64,000 nucleotides of DNA from Artemisia argyi (lineage: Eukaryota > Streptophyta > Magnoliopsida > Asterales > Asteraceae), in contig CM060709.1 in NCBI GenBank assembly GCA_030686995.1, positions 123,472,373 through 123,536,372 of the forward strand, written 5' to 3'. Made by a program: the position numbers and the translations under genes. Below the pieces are notes generated by a model, which was given only the letters and a program-made list of their open reading frames with translations, searched no databases and was not told the DNA's origin. Positions 12,177 to 22,966 of the stretch are shown here, piece after piece (position 1 is the stretch's first letter; the number at the start of each line of letters is the position of its first letter).

Positions 12177-13223
12177 TCAAGCATGGCATACTACAGCCAC
12201 GGGTTGCAAGTTAGCTCCTGTAGCCTTGCAATCTTGTGTCTTATGTCCAGTCCTTGAACATCTTCCACACTTAGCATAGCAGAGTCCAGTGTGATGCATC
12301 TTACACTTCTCGCAGAATGGGGAAGGTCCAGCATACCCAGCATTCTTAACCGGTGCGGCAACATAAGCTCTGGCAGCTTCCTGTCGTCGATTTTGTTGGT
12401 TGTGGTGGGTGTTTCTGTCATGGTGATAGTTACGGTTGGGGTTATGGTTGTTGTTGCTATTTCTATTTTTGTTGTTGTTGTTGTTTGTCTTACAATAATC
12501 AAACTTCCTTTTGTGACCCTGAGCAGAGTTACGCTTAATCTCCCGGTCTAGCAGTCTTTGGGCAATAGTCATTGCTTCTTCCAAAGATTGAGGCTTCGAC
12601 GAGGTGACGTTTCCTTCAATGCTCCTAGGTAGTCCCTCAATGTACTTTTCCAAATCGGGAACCTTCGAAGGGCAGAGTGTGGTAAGCTCCTGAAATCTCA
12701 TATCATAAGCCCTGAGATCATTCCCTTTCACGACCAACAGGTGAAACTCATCTTCTAGTTTCTTGATCTCTCCTCTAGGGCAGAACTTCTTCAACATCTT
12801 TTCCTTAAACTCAGCCCAGGTAATCTGATAGGCCTCGTCCACACCTATCTTCTGAGTAGTTGCATTCCACCAAGACAACGCGTCTTCCAGCAATGTTCCA
12901 GTAGCAAACGAGACTCTGCTTTCAGCGACACAACCGCTCCTCACAAACACAGTCTCAGTTCACTCAAACCATCGAGCAAGCTCTGTCACTCCCTCAACCC
13001 CTTTGAAATGAGATGGCTTACAAGCTATGAAGTCGTTATAGGTACACTTCCAAGTCGTAAAGGACTCGCTTTCTGCAGTAGGTCGGTTGTTGCTACTTGA
13101 TCGTGTCATTGCAGCAGCTTGCTCTTCCAGAGCTGCAGCAACGCTGTCGAAAACCAATTTCTTTATAGCAGCTTGAGTCATAGCAGGTGATGCAGTGGTA
13201 GTTGTGGTTTTCCTAGGGGCTAT
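12177..13223 (-). pseudogene. Element A gag with CCHC knuckles, broken
   Basis: The frame opens at 13223 with APRKTTTTTASPAM, preceded by ATA where an ATG start is expected. It continues to TARWFE-like sequence (ELARWFE) and a TGA at 12960-12962, then LLEDALSWWNATTQ and FKEKMLKKFCPRGE of the Ty3 gag domain, an Asn-rich linker, and a CCHC knuckle CGRCSRTGHKTQDC. A second knuckle ([17 protein letters not shown]) has TGA at 12177-12179 in place of its second Cys, after which the frame runs straight into protease. Lost start plus two stops make it a pseudogene. Confidence 0.9.
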
Positions 13224-13686
13224 GTCTCTATAAAATCGCAAGTGTATAAGTAAAAATCCCAAACATCGATCAATAACAAGAGAAATAACATAACCAAGCT
13301 CATAATAGTCGAGATCATCACAAAATACATCACAATCACACCATGAATACATACATCAACATAAACCATATCATTCATAAATAATCATCACGACATGTAA
13401 CAACACACATGGAAATTATAATGAATCTCAATATGGGAGCATAATATAAGATCAAACAACCAGAACATCATAAATCAATATCAATACAGTACAATCATAA
13501 CCAACAAAAAGTTTTAATAATTTGAATTCATTGTTACAAAACAATAAGATACAACATTATTAATGCCACATGAGGCAAGTTAAGATGTCTCTGAATGTAA
13601 TGATACATCATAGATCCATGAAGGTCCAGGTGCGCCTCCTGATCTCCTCTCTAGCTCTCTGATGATCCTGATCATCTCCAACATCT
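13224..13686. other. Spacer between element A upstream ORF and gag
   Basis: AT-rich DNA with many short aca/ata stretches and no convincing ORF or known motif. It belongs to the 5' region of element A. Confidence 0.6.
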
Positions 13687-15060
13687 CTAAATCTCTGGAT
13701 CTCTCTCGGGCCTGAATCTCTTCAATCGTGACTGACAGAGTGTGGATAGTAGCACTAGATGCGGCCAGCTCCTGTCCAGCATCTGCTGTGTGATGATCGC
13801 AATCTCTCTCAGATCCTCCATCTCATGCCTCTGCACATCTAGTCTATGGCCGAACTCAGTGATAGCAGTCTGTGCCTCCTCGATCTCAGTCCCCATCATC
13901 TCAAATACAGTCTCTAAAGATGTCCTATGCACAACGAGGTTCTCGACCTCCTCCTACATAATCTCAATCCTCTCCAAGGATATATCCTCTATAACGCTCA
14001 ACAGCTCATCAAGACGATCCTCATGTCTAACCAACCTAGTAACCAGTAGAGGGATAGTATGATGTATCGGCTCCCCAGTAACCAGTAACACCGCTGAAGA
14101 GCCCTCTCTAAGCTTAGCAGCCCTAGGTGATCCCTCAATGAACCTCCATCGACGAATGCACTCCAACAAGAACGACCATCGACGGGCATCAACCAACCTA
14201 TGAATGCCGGGTGAGGCAGGGGTCTTAGTAGGAACAGATGATGGTGATGGACTAGGTGATGAAGCAGGTAATAGTGTCGGCACAGTAGTAGTCTGAGAGT
14301 AGAAAACAATAGGTTTTGGCATGGGTGGCAAAACCTCAGAAGAGTGGGGTGCGGTGTAAGTAGGTAGCATGTAAGGATGTGGCTTAGATGGTGACGGAGA
14401 TGGTGAAGGTGCTGGTGATGCCACATGTGTCAGCTCTGGCACAGATACAGGTGGAAGTACAGGTGTGGGTGATGGTACAGATGCAGGTACAGCTGGTGGA
14501 ATAGTAGAAGCAGGCAAAATACAGACTCGTTTCCGAGTCGTGCATTTGCGAGTGAAGCTATCATCATGGTATCGAAACAATTCTCCAAAAGGCTCAGGCT
14601 CAAAGGGCTTAAGGGTCCTCACTCGCTTGCATCGACGAGTCAGTGCAGGCGGGGATGGTGGTGGGATAGAAGCAACAGTGTCAGAAGTATCAGAGTCAAA
14701 AGACTCGTCATGAGCATCTAAACCAGTGTGGTGACTAGCAGGTGGTGTAGGATGGTCATCAGCCGCAAGAAACTGCTGAGACGTGAGATACTGATCATAC
14801 AAATACTGATCCTGTGTCATAGGTCCACAAACATGATGGAAAAGAGGCTGTATAGCAAAAGAATCAACGGGTGTCGAAGCAACCTCACCCTCCTCGAAGG
14901 GCTCAGTCTCTGCAGATGGGTCTTCAGATGGAACAGGAGATGGAATGACAGGTGATACTGGTAGGGTGTCATGGGTGTTAGGAGAATCATGGGTGTCTTG
15001 GGTGTCGTGGGTGTCATAGTCAGATAGGTCAATGGTAGGGAACGTGGATGATGCCGGCAT
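13687..15060 (-). pseudogene. Element A upstream proline-rich/coiled-coil ORF of unknown function
   Basis: From an ATG at 15060 (MPASSTFPTIDLSDYD) the frame is open to a TAG at 13954-13956, then continues EEVENLVVHRTSLETVFEMM to 13687. The first half is low complexity: THDT repeats, acidic stretches and long Pro/Ser runs (SPAPSPSPSPSKP). The end is charged and heptad-like (HEDRLDELLSVIEDISLERIEIM, then ETVFEMMGTEIEEAQTAITEF), which suggests a coiled coil. It lies upstream of gag, where most Ty3 elements have only leader. I do not recognise a family. CACTA C inserted right at its start codon, and an ORF extending past 15060 is an artefact of that insertion. Confidence 0.55.
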
Positions 15061-15061
15061 G

Positions 15062-15088
15062 CACTGGTACAAAAAGTTGTATTGGTCA
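15062..15088 (+). repeat. Left terminal inverted repeat of CACTA C
   Basis: 27 bases starting CACTGGTACAAAAAG and ending TTGGTCA. It pairs with 46351-46377 with two mismatches. Confidence 0.88.
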
Positions 15089-16085
15089 CGCAAAAAATGT
15101 GTGACGATATGCATATAGTCACACACGTTTTTTTCATTGTGTGTCACCATAGGTTCCGCCACCGTAGGTGGCATATGGTCACATTATTGAGTTCGTGGCC
15201 TTTTCCATCGAAAAAGAGTGACCAAAACCCCGAATATATGTGACAAATTAGACACAAGTTTTGTTGGATTAGTCATTATCAGTGACCGTAAACACTTTAT
15301 AGTCACGCGAATGTTTTTTGAGAGTAACTATTTTTCATCCTTTGGCCACATAAATATATAATATATGTGACATTTGAGATGATATATTCAAGTAAATGTG
15401 TATTTTGTGTGACTATTTCCCGTCCTATGGCCACATGAATATACAATAAATGTGACATTTGTGATGATTTAGTCACACAATGGGCGTTGTTTTTTTGGAG
15501 TTAGTCACATACAATTTAACACAAAGTGGCCAAAAGTGTTAATAAGTGTGACCATATGCTGTTTAAAGTGAAGAAATGTGTATTTTGTGTGACTATAGAT
15601 CATCCAATGGCCACGTAAATTTTATGTTTGTGTGGCCTTCTGTAATATTTAGTCACACAAAGCATGGTTGTTTTGGGTATTCAGTCACATACCATTAAGC
15701 AAACAGTGGCCAAAAGTGTTAATAAGTGTGACCATATGCTGTTTAAAATGAAGAAATGTGTATTTTGTGTGACTATTGATCATCCAATGGCCAAATGAAT
15801 TTTATGTTTGTGTGGCCTTTTGTAATATTTAGTCACACAAAGCATGTTTGTTTTGGGTATTTAGTCACATACCATTAAGCAAACAGTGGCCAAAAGTGTT
15901 AATAAGTGTGGCCATATGCTGTTTAAAGTGAAGAAATGTGTATTTTGTGTGACTATAGATCATCCAATGGCCACGTGAATTTTATGTATGTGTGGCCTTC
16001 TGTAACATTTAGTCACACAACGAATAAAGCAAATAGTGACCAAAACTGATAATAAGTGTGACTATATACATCTTTTAGTCACATT
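15089..16085. repeat. Left subterminal repeat region of CACTA C, with 180-base tandem units
   Basis: Dozens of short motifs of the types AGTCACA, GTGTGAC and GGCCACA occur in both orientations. Within it, a unit beginning ggccaaaagtgttaataagtgtg recurs at 15531, 15711 and 15891, an exact 180-base period, with a shorter diverged copy after 16030. The motif matches the right end of C (26240-26862 and 46073-46350). Confidence 0.85.
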
Positions 16086-16093
16086 TAAGAAAT

Positions 16094-16095
<2 letters not shown>

Positions 16096-16172
<77 letters not shown>
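16096..16172. repeat. (AT)n microsatellite
   Basis: A pure TA run of about 75 bases directly inside the left subterminal region of element C. Confidence 0.97.
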
Positions 16173-16175
<3 letters not shown>

Positions 16176-16802
16176 AAATTCAAATATATTTCAAAATAAA
16201 TTCAAATACAATAAAATTGTAAATATAAAATTTGTATATAACTCTATACCCTCGGACCTCCTTTTATACACCAAGAAGTCTTAGTCGGCTTACAATACTT
16301 TCCTAAGTATCTATAATCTTTTTCATAAACAACTAATACATATCATACTATACAAGCAATACTAACTATATGAAACAACACTACTAACTTATAACTAGCA
16401 GTTGTAACTAATACATTAGCAGTATTAATGTCGAGCAGTCCACACTTTATACTAGCAGTACTAACTTTCACTAGCAGCACTAACTTTTGTACTAATCTCA
16501 TCATTTGGATATTCTCCGTCAAGTAGAAAAGACAAAAGTTAGATGAGCATACAATATCCTTTCTTGCCATCGATGACTGTGGTTGATTTGTATGTGTATG
16601 TGCATGTGCTTGCATTTAAGAGATAAGAATAAATTTACCAAGAGCTGATGGAAAAGCGGTCTAATGTGTCATCTGCTTTCAAATACCAATTTTGCTGCAG
16701 TTGTAGAACAAAACGAGCAGACAATTTAGTATTATTAATCTGTATGAATTTAACGGGTATCGCAAATAGAATTAGAAAAGCCCTCTAATTAAAAAATACC
16801 TT
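16173..16802. other. Non-coding interior of CACTA C
   Basis: AT-rich sequence. At 16375-16490 there is a cluster of ctagcag-type words (actagcagttgtaacta, actagcagtactaactt) that resembles the cluster at 25919-25998. A 90-codon minus ORF across it is low complexity and not credible. I recognise no gene. Confidence 0.5.
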
Positions 16803-17085
16803 CATGCAGTTCGAGCTGGTCAAATGGAGAACAAAGTGTCTTTGCAACTCCGATCTCCCCTTTTGTCTTAGCTTTCACATCCTTCTCGACTTCCTGAAGC
16901 ATGGATTACATTTATAGGTCAATCTATAATAAATTTATAGGTCAATCTATAATACATTTACAGGTCAATCTATAATACATACAGATACCTCCACACTAGT
17001 AGTATAAAGCCCACCAGCAAACTTCTCCAGCTCACTATTTTTCCCTTTCACAACAGGGATGGCCAAGTACTTGAACATCATCTCC
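16803..17085 (-). pseudogene. Captured prolyl-tRNA synthetase fragment
   Basis: Two pieces in minus-strand order. At 17085-16986 the translation reads FKYLAIPVVKGKNSELEKF then AGGLYTTSVE, followed by a GT donor. After an 89-base intron-like gap and a CAG acceptor, 16896-16803 reads EVEKDVKAKTKGEIGVAKTL then CSPFDQLELHE, followed by GT. Both match my memory of plant cytosolic-type prolyl-tRNA synthetase, which charges tRNA-Pro. The intron-like gap contains three copies of aggtcaatctataata. The enzyme's exons between these pieces are missing, so it is a fragment joined directly to the FURRY-like fragment to its right. Confidence 0.72.
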
Positions 17086-17112
17086 CCACTGCCAGATAAA
17101 GTAGTCTATATG

Positions 17113-17820
17113 TGGGCTGTTGAAGACGTGAAGATAGCCTGACTATAAGCTCGATTGCATGACCTCAATATGAACTCAATTACAACTTTTGCTTTTGGAA
17201 CATAATGGCCAATGTCATGAGCTGCCAATGAAGCACAATGATAGAAAAAGGTCAAAACAAGGTTGTAAATAGTGCTGTTCAAATGTATCTCTAGACAACG
17301 AGTTAAACTAATTAATGTTACCCGAAGATTCTTGTCATTTACTTACAGCTATATGTTTGCTATATTTATCTATCCAATGCATGAGTTGCACTTTTATGCT
17401 TGCAACTGCTTCATACCATAAGTTAAGTGCGGGGTGTTCACCAGGTGGAGGCCAGTTACCCTTTCCACCATCTTCAAGTGGTGCTAAAATGTTTGACAAC
17501 ATATTGCAAAGTGCATGGTGAAGTTCACTCTTTCATTTATGGGGAGCACGATTTAGAGGATTGGCTTTTGCCACAAAGGAAGCCGAATTGAAGCATTTAG
17601 ACCACCATCTGTCTTGACCTGCCCAAAGGTATTCACAGTATTACTATATAATTTTCTTTAACAAATAAAACAACTAACCAAAAATTAATATGTTGTATCT
17701 TTAGGTAGCGCATTCCATTAATGATAATGATTGTTTCACTTCGAGCACCACTGGTATCAATCCGCCGAGTTGGCATATACCCCGAGCTTCAGGTAGCGCA
17801 TTCCATTAATGATTCTTTCT
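17113..17820 (-). pseudogene. Captured FURRY/MOR2-like (cell morphogenesis) gene fragment
   Basis: On the minus strand: an exon piece TRRIDTSGARSET..INGMRYLK (about 17780-17704, with its end duplicated at 17787-17820), then exon 17618-17347 reading VKTDGGLNAS, KSELHHALCNMLSNILAPLE, DGGKGNWPPPGEHPALNLWY and IDKYSKHIA before GTAAGT, then 17235-17113 reading HDIGHYVPKAKVVIEFILRS and CNRAYSQAIFTSS. These match my memory of the large plant ARM-repeat FURRY homologue, which acts in cell shape and polarity. A frameshift lies after LNAS, and TGA replaces the residue before KSELHH. The last exon runs into the prolyl-tRNA synthetase piece. Retained introns show DNA-level capture. Confidence 0.75.
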
Positions 17821-18459
17821 TAAAGGATGAAACGAATTGAACCCTAATTTCAAGAAAACATAACAGTTAATTAAAACCCCCAAAATCAACGAGATTAAAA
17901 ACCCCAAAAAAGGAACAAAATCAAAAGATAAATCTTACCAATAAAACTCAAACCTTGGTGGCGTGTGTTTGGTTTCTCCCAGATCCGGTGTTTTTGTGAG
18001 GTGTATTTAATCATCTTTATGTATGATCTTTGATGATTAAAAAAATAATAATAATTAGATTCAAGACTAGTGTTTTTTCCTGGTGTTGTAGGTTTGTAAA
18101 CCGACAATATGTGGAATAATTGATTAAAGGTGTGCGGTTTTTTTTGGATTAACTGATTTGGGGGATAATTGGTTTTGTTGTGGGGGGGGGGGGGGAATTG
18201 ATTTGGGGATTATGATTGTGGTTTATTTTGTTCGGTTTTAAAATTGATGTATGGAGGGATAATTTGATTTTTGGAGAAAATTTAGAGCGGGACAACTGAA
18301 AATGTGAGAGGGAAATCTAATGGGGAATTGATTTGGGGATTATGATGGTGGTTTATTTTGTTTGGTTTTCAAATTGTTGGATGGAGGGGATAATTCTGAT
18401 TTTTGGAGAACACTTAGAGCGGGATAACTGAAAATGTGAGAAGGAAATCTAATTTAATT
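17821..18459. repeat. AT-rich region with a tandem duplication of about 130 bases
   Basis: 18190-18313 and 18319-18452 are near copies (both start ggggaattgatttgggg). A run of 14 G lies at 18182-18195. The part at 17821-18100 could be the captured gene's flank, but nothing in it is diagnostic. Confidence 0.65.
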
Positions 18460-18835
18460 TATACTAGACGAGTACCCGTGAGCAACGAGATTTTTTATAG
18501 CGGTAGATAGTTTATTAATAAAAAAAAAATTTATAGGTTATAAACGAAAAATAATAAAAGTTTGAAGATTTGGGAATTAAACATAATGTTTTGAAACCCG
18601 GTTCGACTCGGGTGGTTCAACCGGTTGAACCGTTCCGGGTAAAAAATGAGTCGATTTAAACCTAGTCAACTTGCTAGGTTGGTTCGAAAATGGGTCAAAT
18701 TAAACTGGGTCAACCCGCCGGGTTTGAAGAGTCCCGGGTCAACCAGATTTGTGTTTATTTGGTTGTATTTAATTTGATAGATCTATTTTTAATTGGTTGT
18801 ACAATGTGAATAAATCATTGTACTTTTAAGTAATA
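18460..18835 (+). repeat. Left inverted arm of element H
   Basis: Pairs with 20484-20875. It contains GC-rich words such as gaacccggttcgac-type segments (aaacccggttcgactcggg) and ggttcaaccggttgaacc, which is itself a palindrome. Confidence 0.8.
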
Positions 18836-18839
18836 GATA

Positions 18840-19090
18840 ATGTTTTGAAACCCGGTTCGACCCAGGTGGTTCAACCGGTTGAACCGTTCCGGTCGAAAAA
18901 TGGGTCGATTTAAACTGGGTCAACTTGCTAAGTTGGGTCGGAAATGGGTCAAATTAAACCGGGTCAACCCGCCGGGTTTGAAGCGTCCCGGGTCAACTTG
19001 GTTTGTGTTTTAATTGGTTGTATTTAATTTGGTAGATCTGTTTTTAATTGGTTGTACAATGTGAATAAATCATTGTACTTTTAAGTAATT
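18840..19090 (+). repeat. Tandem second copy of the inner left arm of H
   Basis: Repeats 18590-18839 (aatgttttgaaacccggttc ... ttgtacttttaagtaat) with a few substitutions. The right arm has only one copy. Confidence 0.8.
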
Positions 19091-19284
19091 TGGTAGATCT
19101 GTTTGTTTAAGATGAGAGGGCCCACAACTATGGTAATGAATGATAGAAATCCTCCATACTCTATATACCTCAAAAGAGTAAGGTACGAATCTTTCATACC
19201 GAGGGGCCCACCACTACTATCAAAATCATTCATATTGTGATTGAGGGCGACATACCAAATGCACCCTTAATTAATATTTGTTTA

Positions 19285-19690
19285 TATTAGAAGCGGAATT
19301 GAGCCGAGCCGATCGTGAAAAACTCAGAATAATATTAATGAGCCGAGCTTAAACGAGCTCGCGAGCTCGAGCCTAAGTTGCAGCTCATCTATCAACCGGG
19401 CTCGAGCTTGAGTTTTACATAAAAAACTTGATTTGGCTCACGTGCCTAAATGACACTATGATATTTTACATATTAAACATGTATAAAATGTTATGCATTT
19501 GTATTATAGGACTTATTAACAAGCTCGATAAAAATCTTATAAACGAGTTCAAAATAGATATATTACGAGCCAAGCTCGAGCTAAACTCTAATTTTTTCTT
19601 AATGGCATAAATGAGCCGAGCTCAAGCCAAATAGTGTTAGTTCGAGCTAATTCTTATCGAGCTTTGAGCTCAAGCTCAAGCATATATATA
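19285..19690. repeat. GAGCTCGAGC-rich patch
   Basis: Many overlapping words of the type gagctcgagc, gccgagct and caagctc occur in about 400 bases. There is no coding sense. It lies in the interior of H. Confidence 0.6.
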
Positions 19691-20024
19691 TATCAAATGA
19701 ACTCGGAATGTTTAATTTGTTGAGCTTAACCTTATATAAGTTCGACGCGAGTTATTGTTGAGTTTTCAATTCTTAGGTTATATTAGAATTTTAATTTGAG
19801 TTTACAACTTATTTAGTTTTGCTAAATTCAAAATTTTAAAAGTGGCTTATAGTGTCATGTTATCGACCAATACATTCCTGGTAATCGACAATGGGTAACA
19901 CACTATTGGGTAATGGGTCATTGAATTATGCTTTACCAAAGCATATTTTTTCATTACCTTTCCCATTCTTCACCCCTATAATTAACCCCCTACCAATTAG
20001 CATTAGGGGTGTTTAAATCATGGT

Positions 20025-20275
20025 TGTCAGGATCCCGATCCTGATCTTAGGATCTTACGATTTTACGATACTACAAAGCAAAAATGATCCGGATCTTACA
20101 TAGGATCTTTGAAAGCTTAAGATCTTATAAGATCTCGATCTTGACCATAGGATCTTAAGAAAATGATATTACAAAACTATTATGGTAGGATCTTAAGATC
20201 CCGATCCGATCTTATGATCACGATCTTGCAAAGACGAAAACGAACCTGGGTAGGATCCCGATCTTGAAAACCTTG
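20025..20275. repeat. GATC-word cluster
   Basis: About twenty GATC-containing words (ggatcccgatcctgatctta, aagatcttataagatctcga and similar) fall within 250 bases, many of them self-complementary. No gene is present. Confidence 0.75.
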
Positions 20276-20483
20276 GTTCAAATAACCCGAGAAACCGACA
20301 AACCAAGCATTTGGTTTCGGTTTTTACTTTTAGATATCCGTGGTTAACGAACTGAGTGGTATCTTTACTACATATAAAGGAAAAATGGTCAAAATGAAAA
20401 AGTGAAAAGTCAAGTAATGTGAAATGTTGAAAAATCTTATTAAAGGAAATTATGAAATATAATTAATACTCTTATTAAAACAC

Positions 20484-20875
20484 CCCATTACTTAAAAGTA
20501 CAATGATTTATTCACATTTTACAATCAATTAAAAACGTATCTACCAAATTAAATACAACTAATTAAAACAATTAATACAAATCACAAACCGGGTCAACCC
20601 GGGACGCTTCAAACTCGACGGGTTGAACCAGTTTAATTTGACCCGTTTTCGACCCAACCTAGCAAGTTGACCCGGCTTAAATCGATCAATTTTTTGACCG
20701 GAACGTTTCAACCGGTTGAACCACCCGTGTCGAACCGGGTTTCAAAACATTATGTTTAATCCCTAAATCCTCAAACGTTTTTTATTTTTTGTTTATAACC
20801 CATAAACTTTTTTATCACTAAAACTATCTGCCGCTATAAAATCCCATTGCTATGCACGGGTACTCGTCTAGTATA
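20484..20875 (-). repeat. Right inverted arm of element H
   Basis: Reverse complement of the left arm with substitutions and small indels. The outer tip cacgggtactcgtctagtat is identical. Confidence 0.8.
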
Positions 20876-20920
20876 ATATAAATAAATTACCCCTACCAAG
20901 AGTATCAAACACACTTCACT

Positions 20921-21140
20921 CGGATCTAGGGTTTTGATCCTCTCTTTCTTATCAAACACACTTCGAACACTTCAACATAATCCTCTTTTTCTCTCTCACA
21001 CTCACAGTTGCAACTCACTCGGATCTAGGGTTTTCATCCTCTCTTTCTTATCAAACACACTTCGAACACTTCAACATAATCCTCTCTTTCTCTCTCACAC
21101 TCACAGTTGCAACTCACTCGGATCTAGGGTTTTGATCCCA
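20921..21140. repeat. 99-base tandem repeat, 5'UTR-like
   Basis: cggatctagggttttgatcc recurs at 20921, 21020 and 21119, an exact 99-base period. The unit is CT-rich with ctctctttcttatcaaacac, like a plant 5' untranslated region, so it may be a captured gene leader. The ORF over it is low complexity. Confidence 0.75.
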
Positions 21141-22456
21141 AATCTCAAAAAGCTGATAAGATCACAAATTAATTAATATAATCCAAATACCCCCTTAGAG
21201 CTATTTATTCTTATGCTTAGGTTGATTATCTGTTATAAGAATTGCGTTGCATTTGTATTGATAGAATAAGGAAGAACATGCTGTGTTGTTTTTGCAAATA
21301 ATTAGAGCAAAAGAGATATTAAGGTTTGCTTGGATTAGCTTATTTTATCTTAGGCTTAGATTGACTATCTGGTATAAGAATTATGTTGCAATTGTATTGA
21401 GAGAATAAGGAAGAAAAGTGACGGATGTGTGCGCGAATAGTTAGGCTATCCAAGTATCAAAGATGGAAGAAGTATCATCGGTGGATGAAAAGACACCACT
21501 TTCAAGTATGAACATAAACTTGTTCTGGTGTTTCATCCATCGATGATTCATCTTTGCTCTTTGCCAAAATAAAGAAACAATTATCAAGTATAATTTGTAG
21601 GTTCGATGCTTGAATTTAGTGTCTTCGTCTTCCAGCATGTTGGTAGGTTAGAGATTCAAGGCTGAATAATATGTTGTTGTTGGCTAGGGTAGAAAGGATG
21701 GTAGTTCATTGCATTGTTAATATAAATTTTATATGATTTCATTCATGCACAATTAGCTCTCTAATGTCGTAGAATCTACATAATTAATATGTATGTTCGT
21801 CACATCTAAGGGAGCAATATAAATGATAGTAAGAATCTGTTTTCTAATAACTTAAAGCTCAATGATTAGGGCGCTCTATATAGCATTGTAGATGGTTCCA
21901 TTGCTTAATTTGGAAAATGTCTACTACCGTTTGTGTGGTTATTAGACGGTCCTGCAACGTTAGATAGATCTGGTCTGATCATTGAGACGTCTTCAATGCA
22001 ATAATGATATAGTGTGTACTGTTCATGACATGCCACACTTCATTATCACATTCCAGATGAGTGATGTTACTTAGACTCTATTCTTTACTCAACATTTGTA
22101 GATTGTTTGTATTACTTTGAGTCTGGAATTTCAACATACCTTTCCATTCTAACTTCCCATACTGTTTCTTTTGTTTTTTCAACAATCTAGCTATGCGGCT
22201 GGTGCAGTCCTTTGCTCAAAGGGAGTTGAAACGACAAAAGGAGCAGTAGTGGGAAGTTAGAAGGGTTACGTATGTTGGTATATTGCATTCCATTCTTTTT
22301 TATGATGTAAAACCAACCATCCACCAGGTAATGTGGCCATTGGAGCTCCAAGAACAAATGTTGTTTAAAACACACCCTGAATTGCAACATTATCTTTTAT
22401 TTCATTTACACTATATTTTTTTTTAATTTTAATATATTTTTTATTTTTTTTTGCAG
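21141..22456. other. Non-coding interior of CACTA C, origin unknown
   Basis: A loose duplication of about 130 bases is visible (21211-21275 against 21345-21415, both with ataagaatt and agaataaggaagaa). At 22190-22245 the plus strand reads MRLVQSFAQRELKRQKEQ before a stop, possibly an exon remnant, but I cannot name it. The rest shows nothing. Confidence 0.45.
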
Positions 22457-22775
22457 AAATCATTAAAATTGACAGCAGTGACTCAAGTTCATTTCACATA
22501 TCAAGCAGTTCTGAAGGTCCTCTAAATACATGGGCAGACTACTTTCCAAAGGGATATTCTGGATCATGCACAAAAAGGAAGATGCTAGGAAGGTTAAAAC
22601 TCTAGAAAAGATTGCCAAAGAGCTTTTTGATGAGAGGGTTCAGGTGCTAGGCCTGTCCAATGCTAAGACTTGTGAAGACAAGGCTATAAAACCATGGGAA
22701 CCAAAAATGCCCAAAGTTTGTTCAAAAGGGAAGGGTAAAAAGAAAATGTATTTGTTGAGTTATGAAGTAATTTGA
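22457..22775 (+). pseudogene. Unidentified exon-like fragment
   Basis: After a T-rich tract and ttgcag (an acceptor-like site), one frame reads SDSSSFHISSSSEGPLNTWA then DYFPKGYSGSCTKRK before a stop. An overlapping frame from 22530 reads 81 residues that are basic and end KVCSKGKGKKKMYLLSYEVI. A poly(A)-signal-like aataaac region follows. It may be a broken last exon of a captured or transposon gene. I recognise no domain. Confidence 0.35.
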
Positions 22776-22966
22776 ATAAACCTTGTAATCCTTTTGTACT
22801 ACTTTATTTGACTTTATGAATAAACATGTTGTAATCCTTTTAGATTAGTAAAATTTTAGAATGTGTACCTTTTGTTACCAATATTTTGTAATTTTTCATT
22901 TCAAGTTTTAATGGAATATGTTTAATTTTAATTCCCGTACTTTGTCATTGCTAAATTTTCTCATTA

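Larger units (their letters stand above)
18460..20875. mobile_element. Element H: 2.4 kb element with inverted ends of about 380 bases, no coding capacity
   Basis: The left end TATACTAGACGAGTACCCGT at 18460 is repeated exactly in inverted orientation ending at 20875. Similarity between the arms continues for about 375-390 bases. The left arm carries a second tandem copy of its inner 245 bases (18840-19090). The interior has motif-dense patches but no ORF. Each outer tip, read outward, is GGGTACTCGTCTAG followed by T, like a Helitron 3' terminus, so this may be a foldback or MULE-like element or an inverted Helitron derivative. No clear target duplication is visible because the flanks are AT-rich. 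Confidence 0.7.

Noticed and set aside
14998..15174. Extension of the upstream ORF past 15060 to an ATG at 15174
   Set aside because: Those codons lie inside CACTA C and were created by the insertion.
15531..16060. Evenly spaced units as a CRISPR-like array
   Set aside because: Units of 180 bases are near-identical throughout with no unique spacers, and this is plant DNA.
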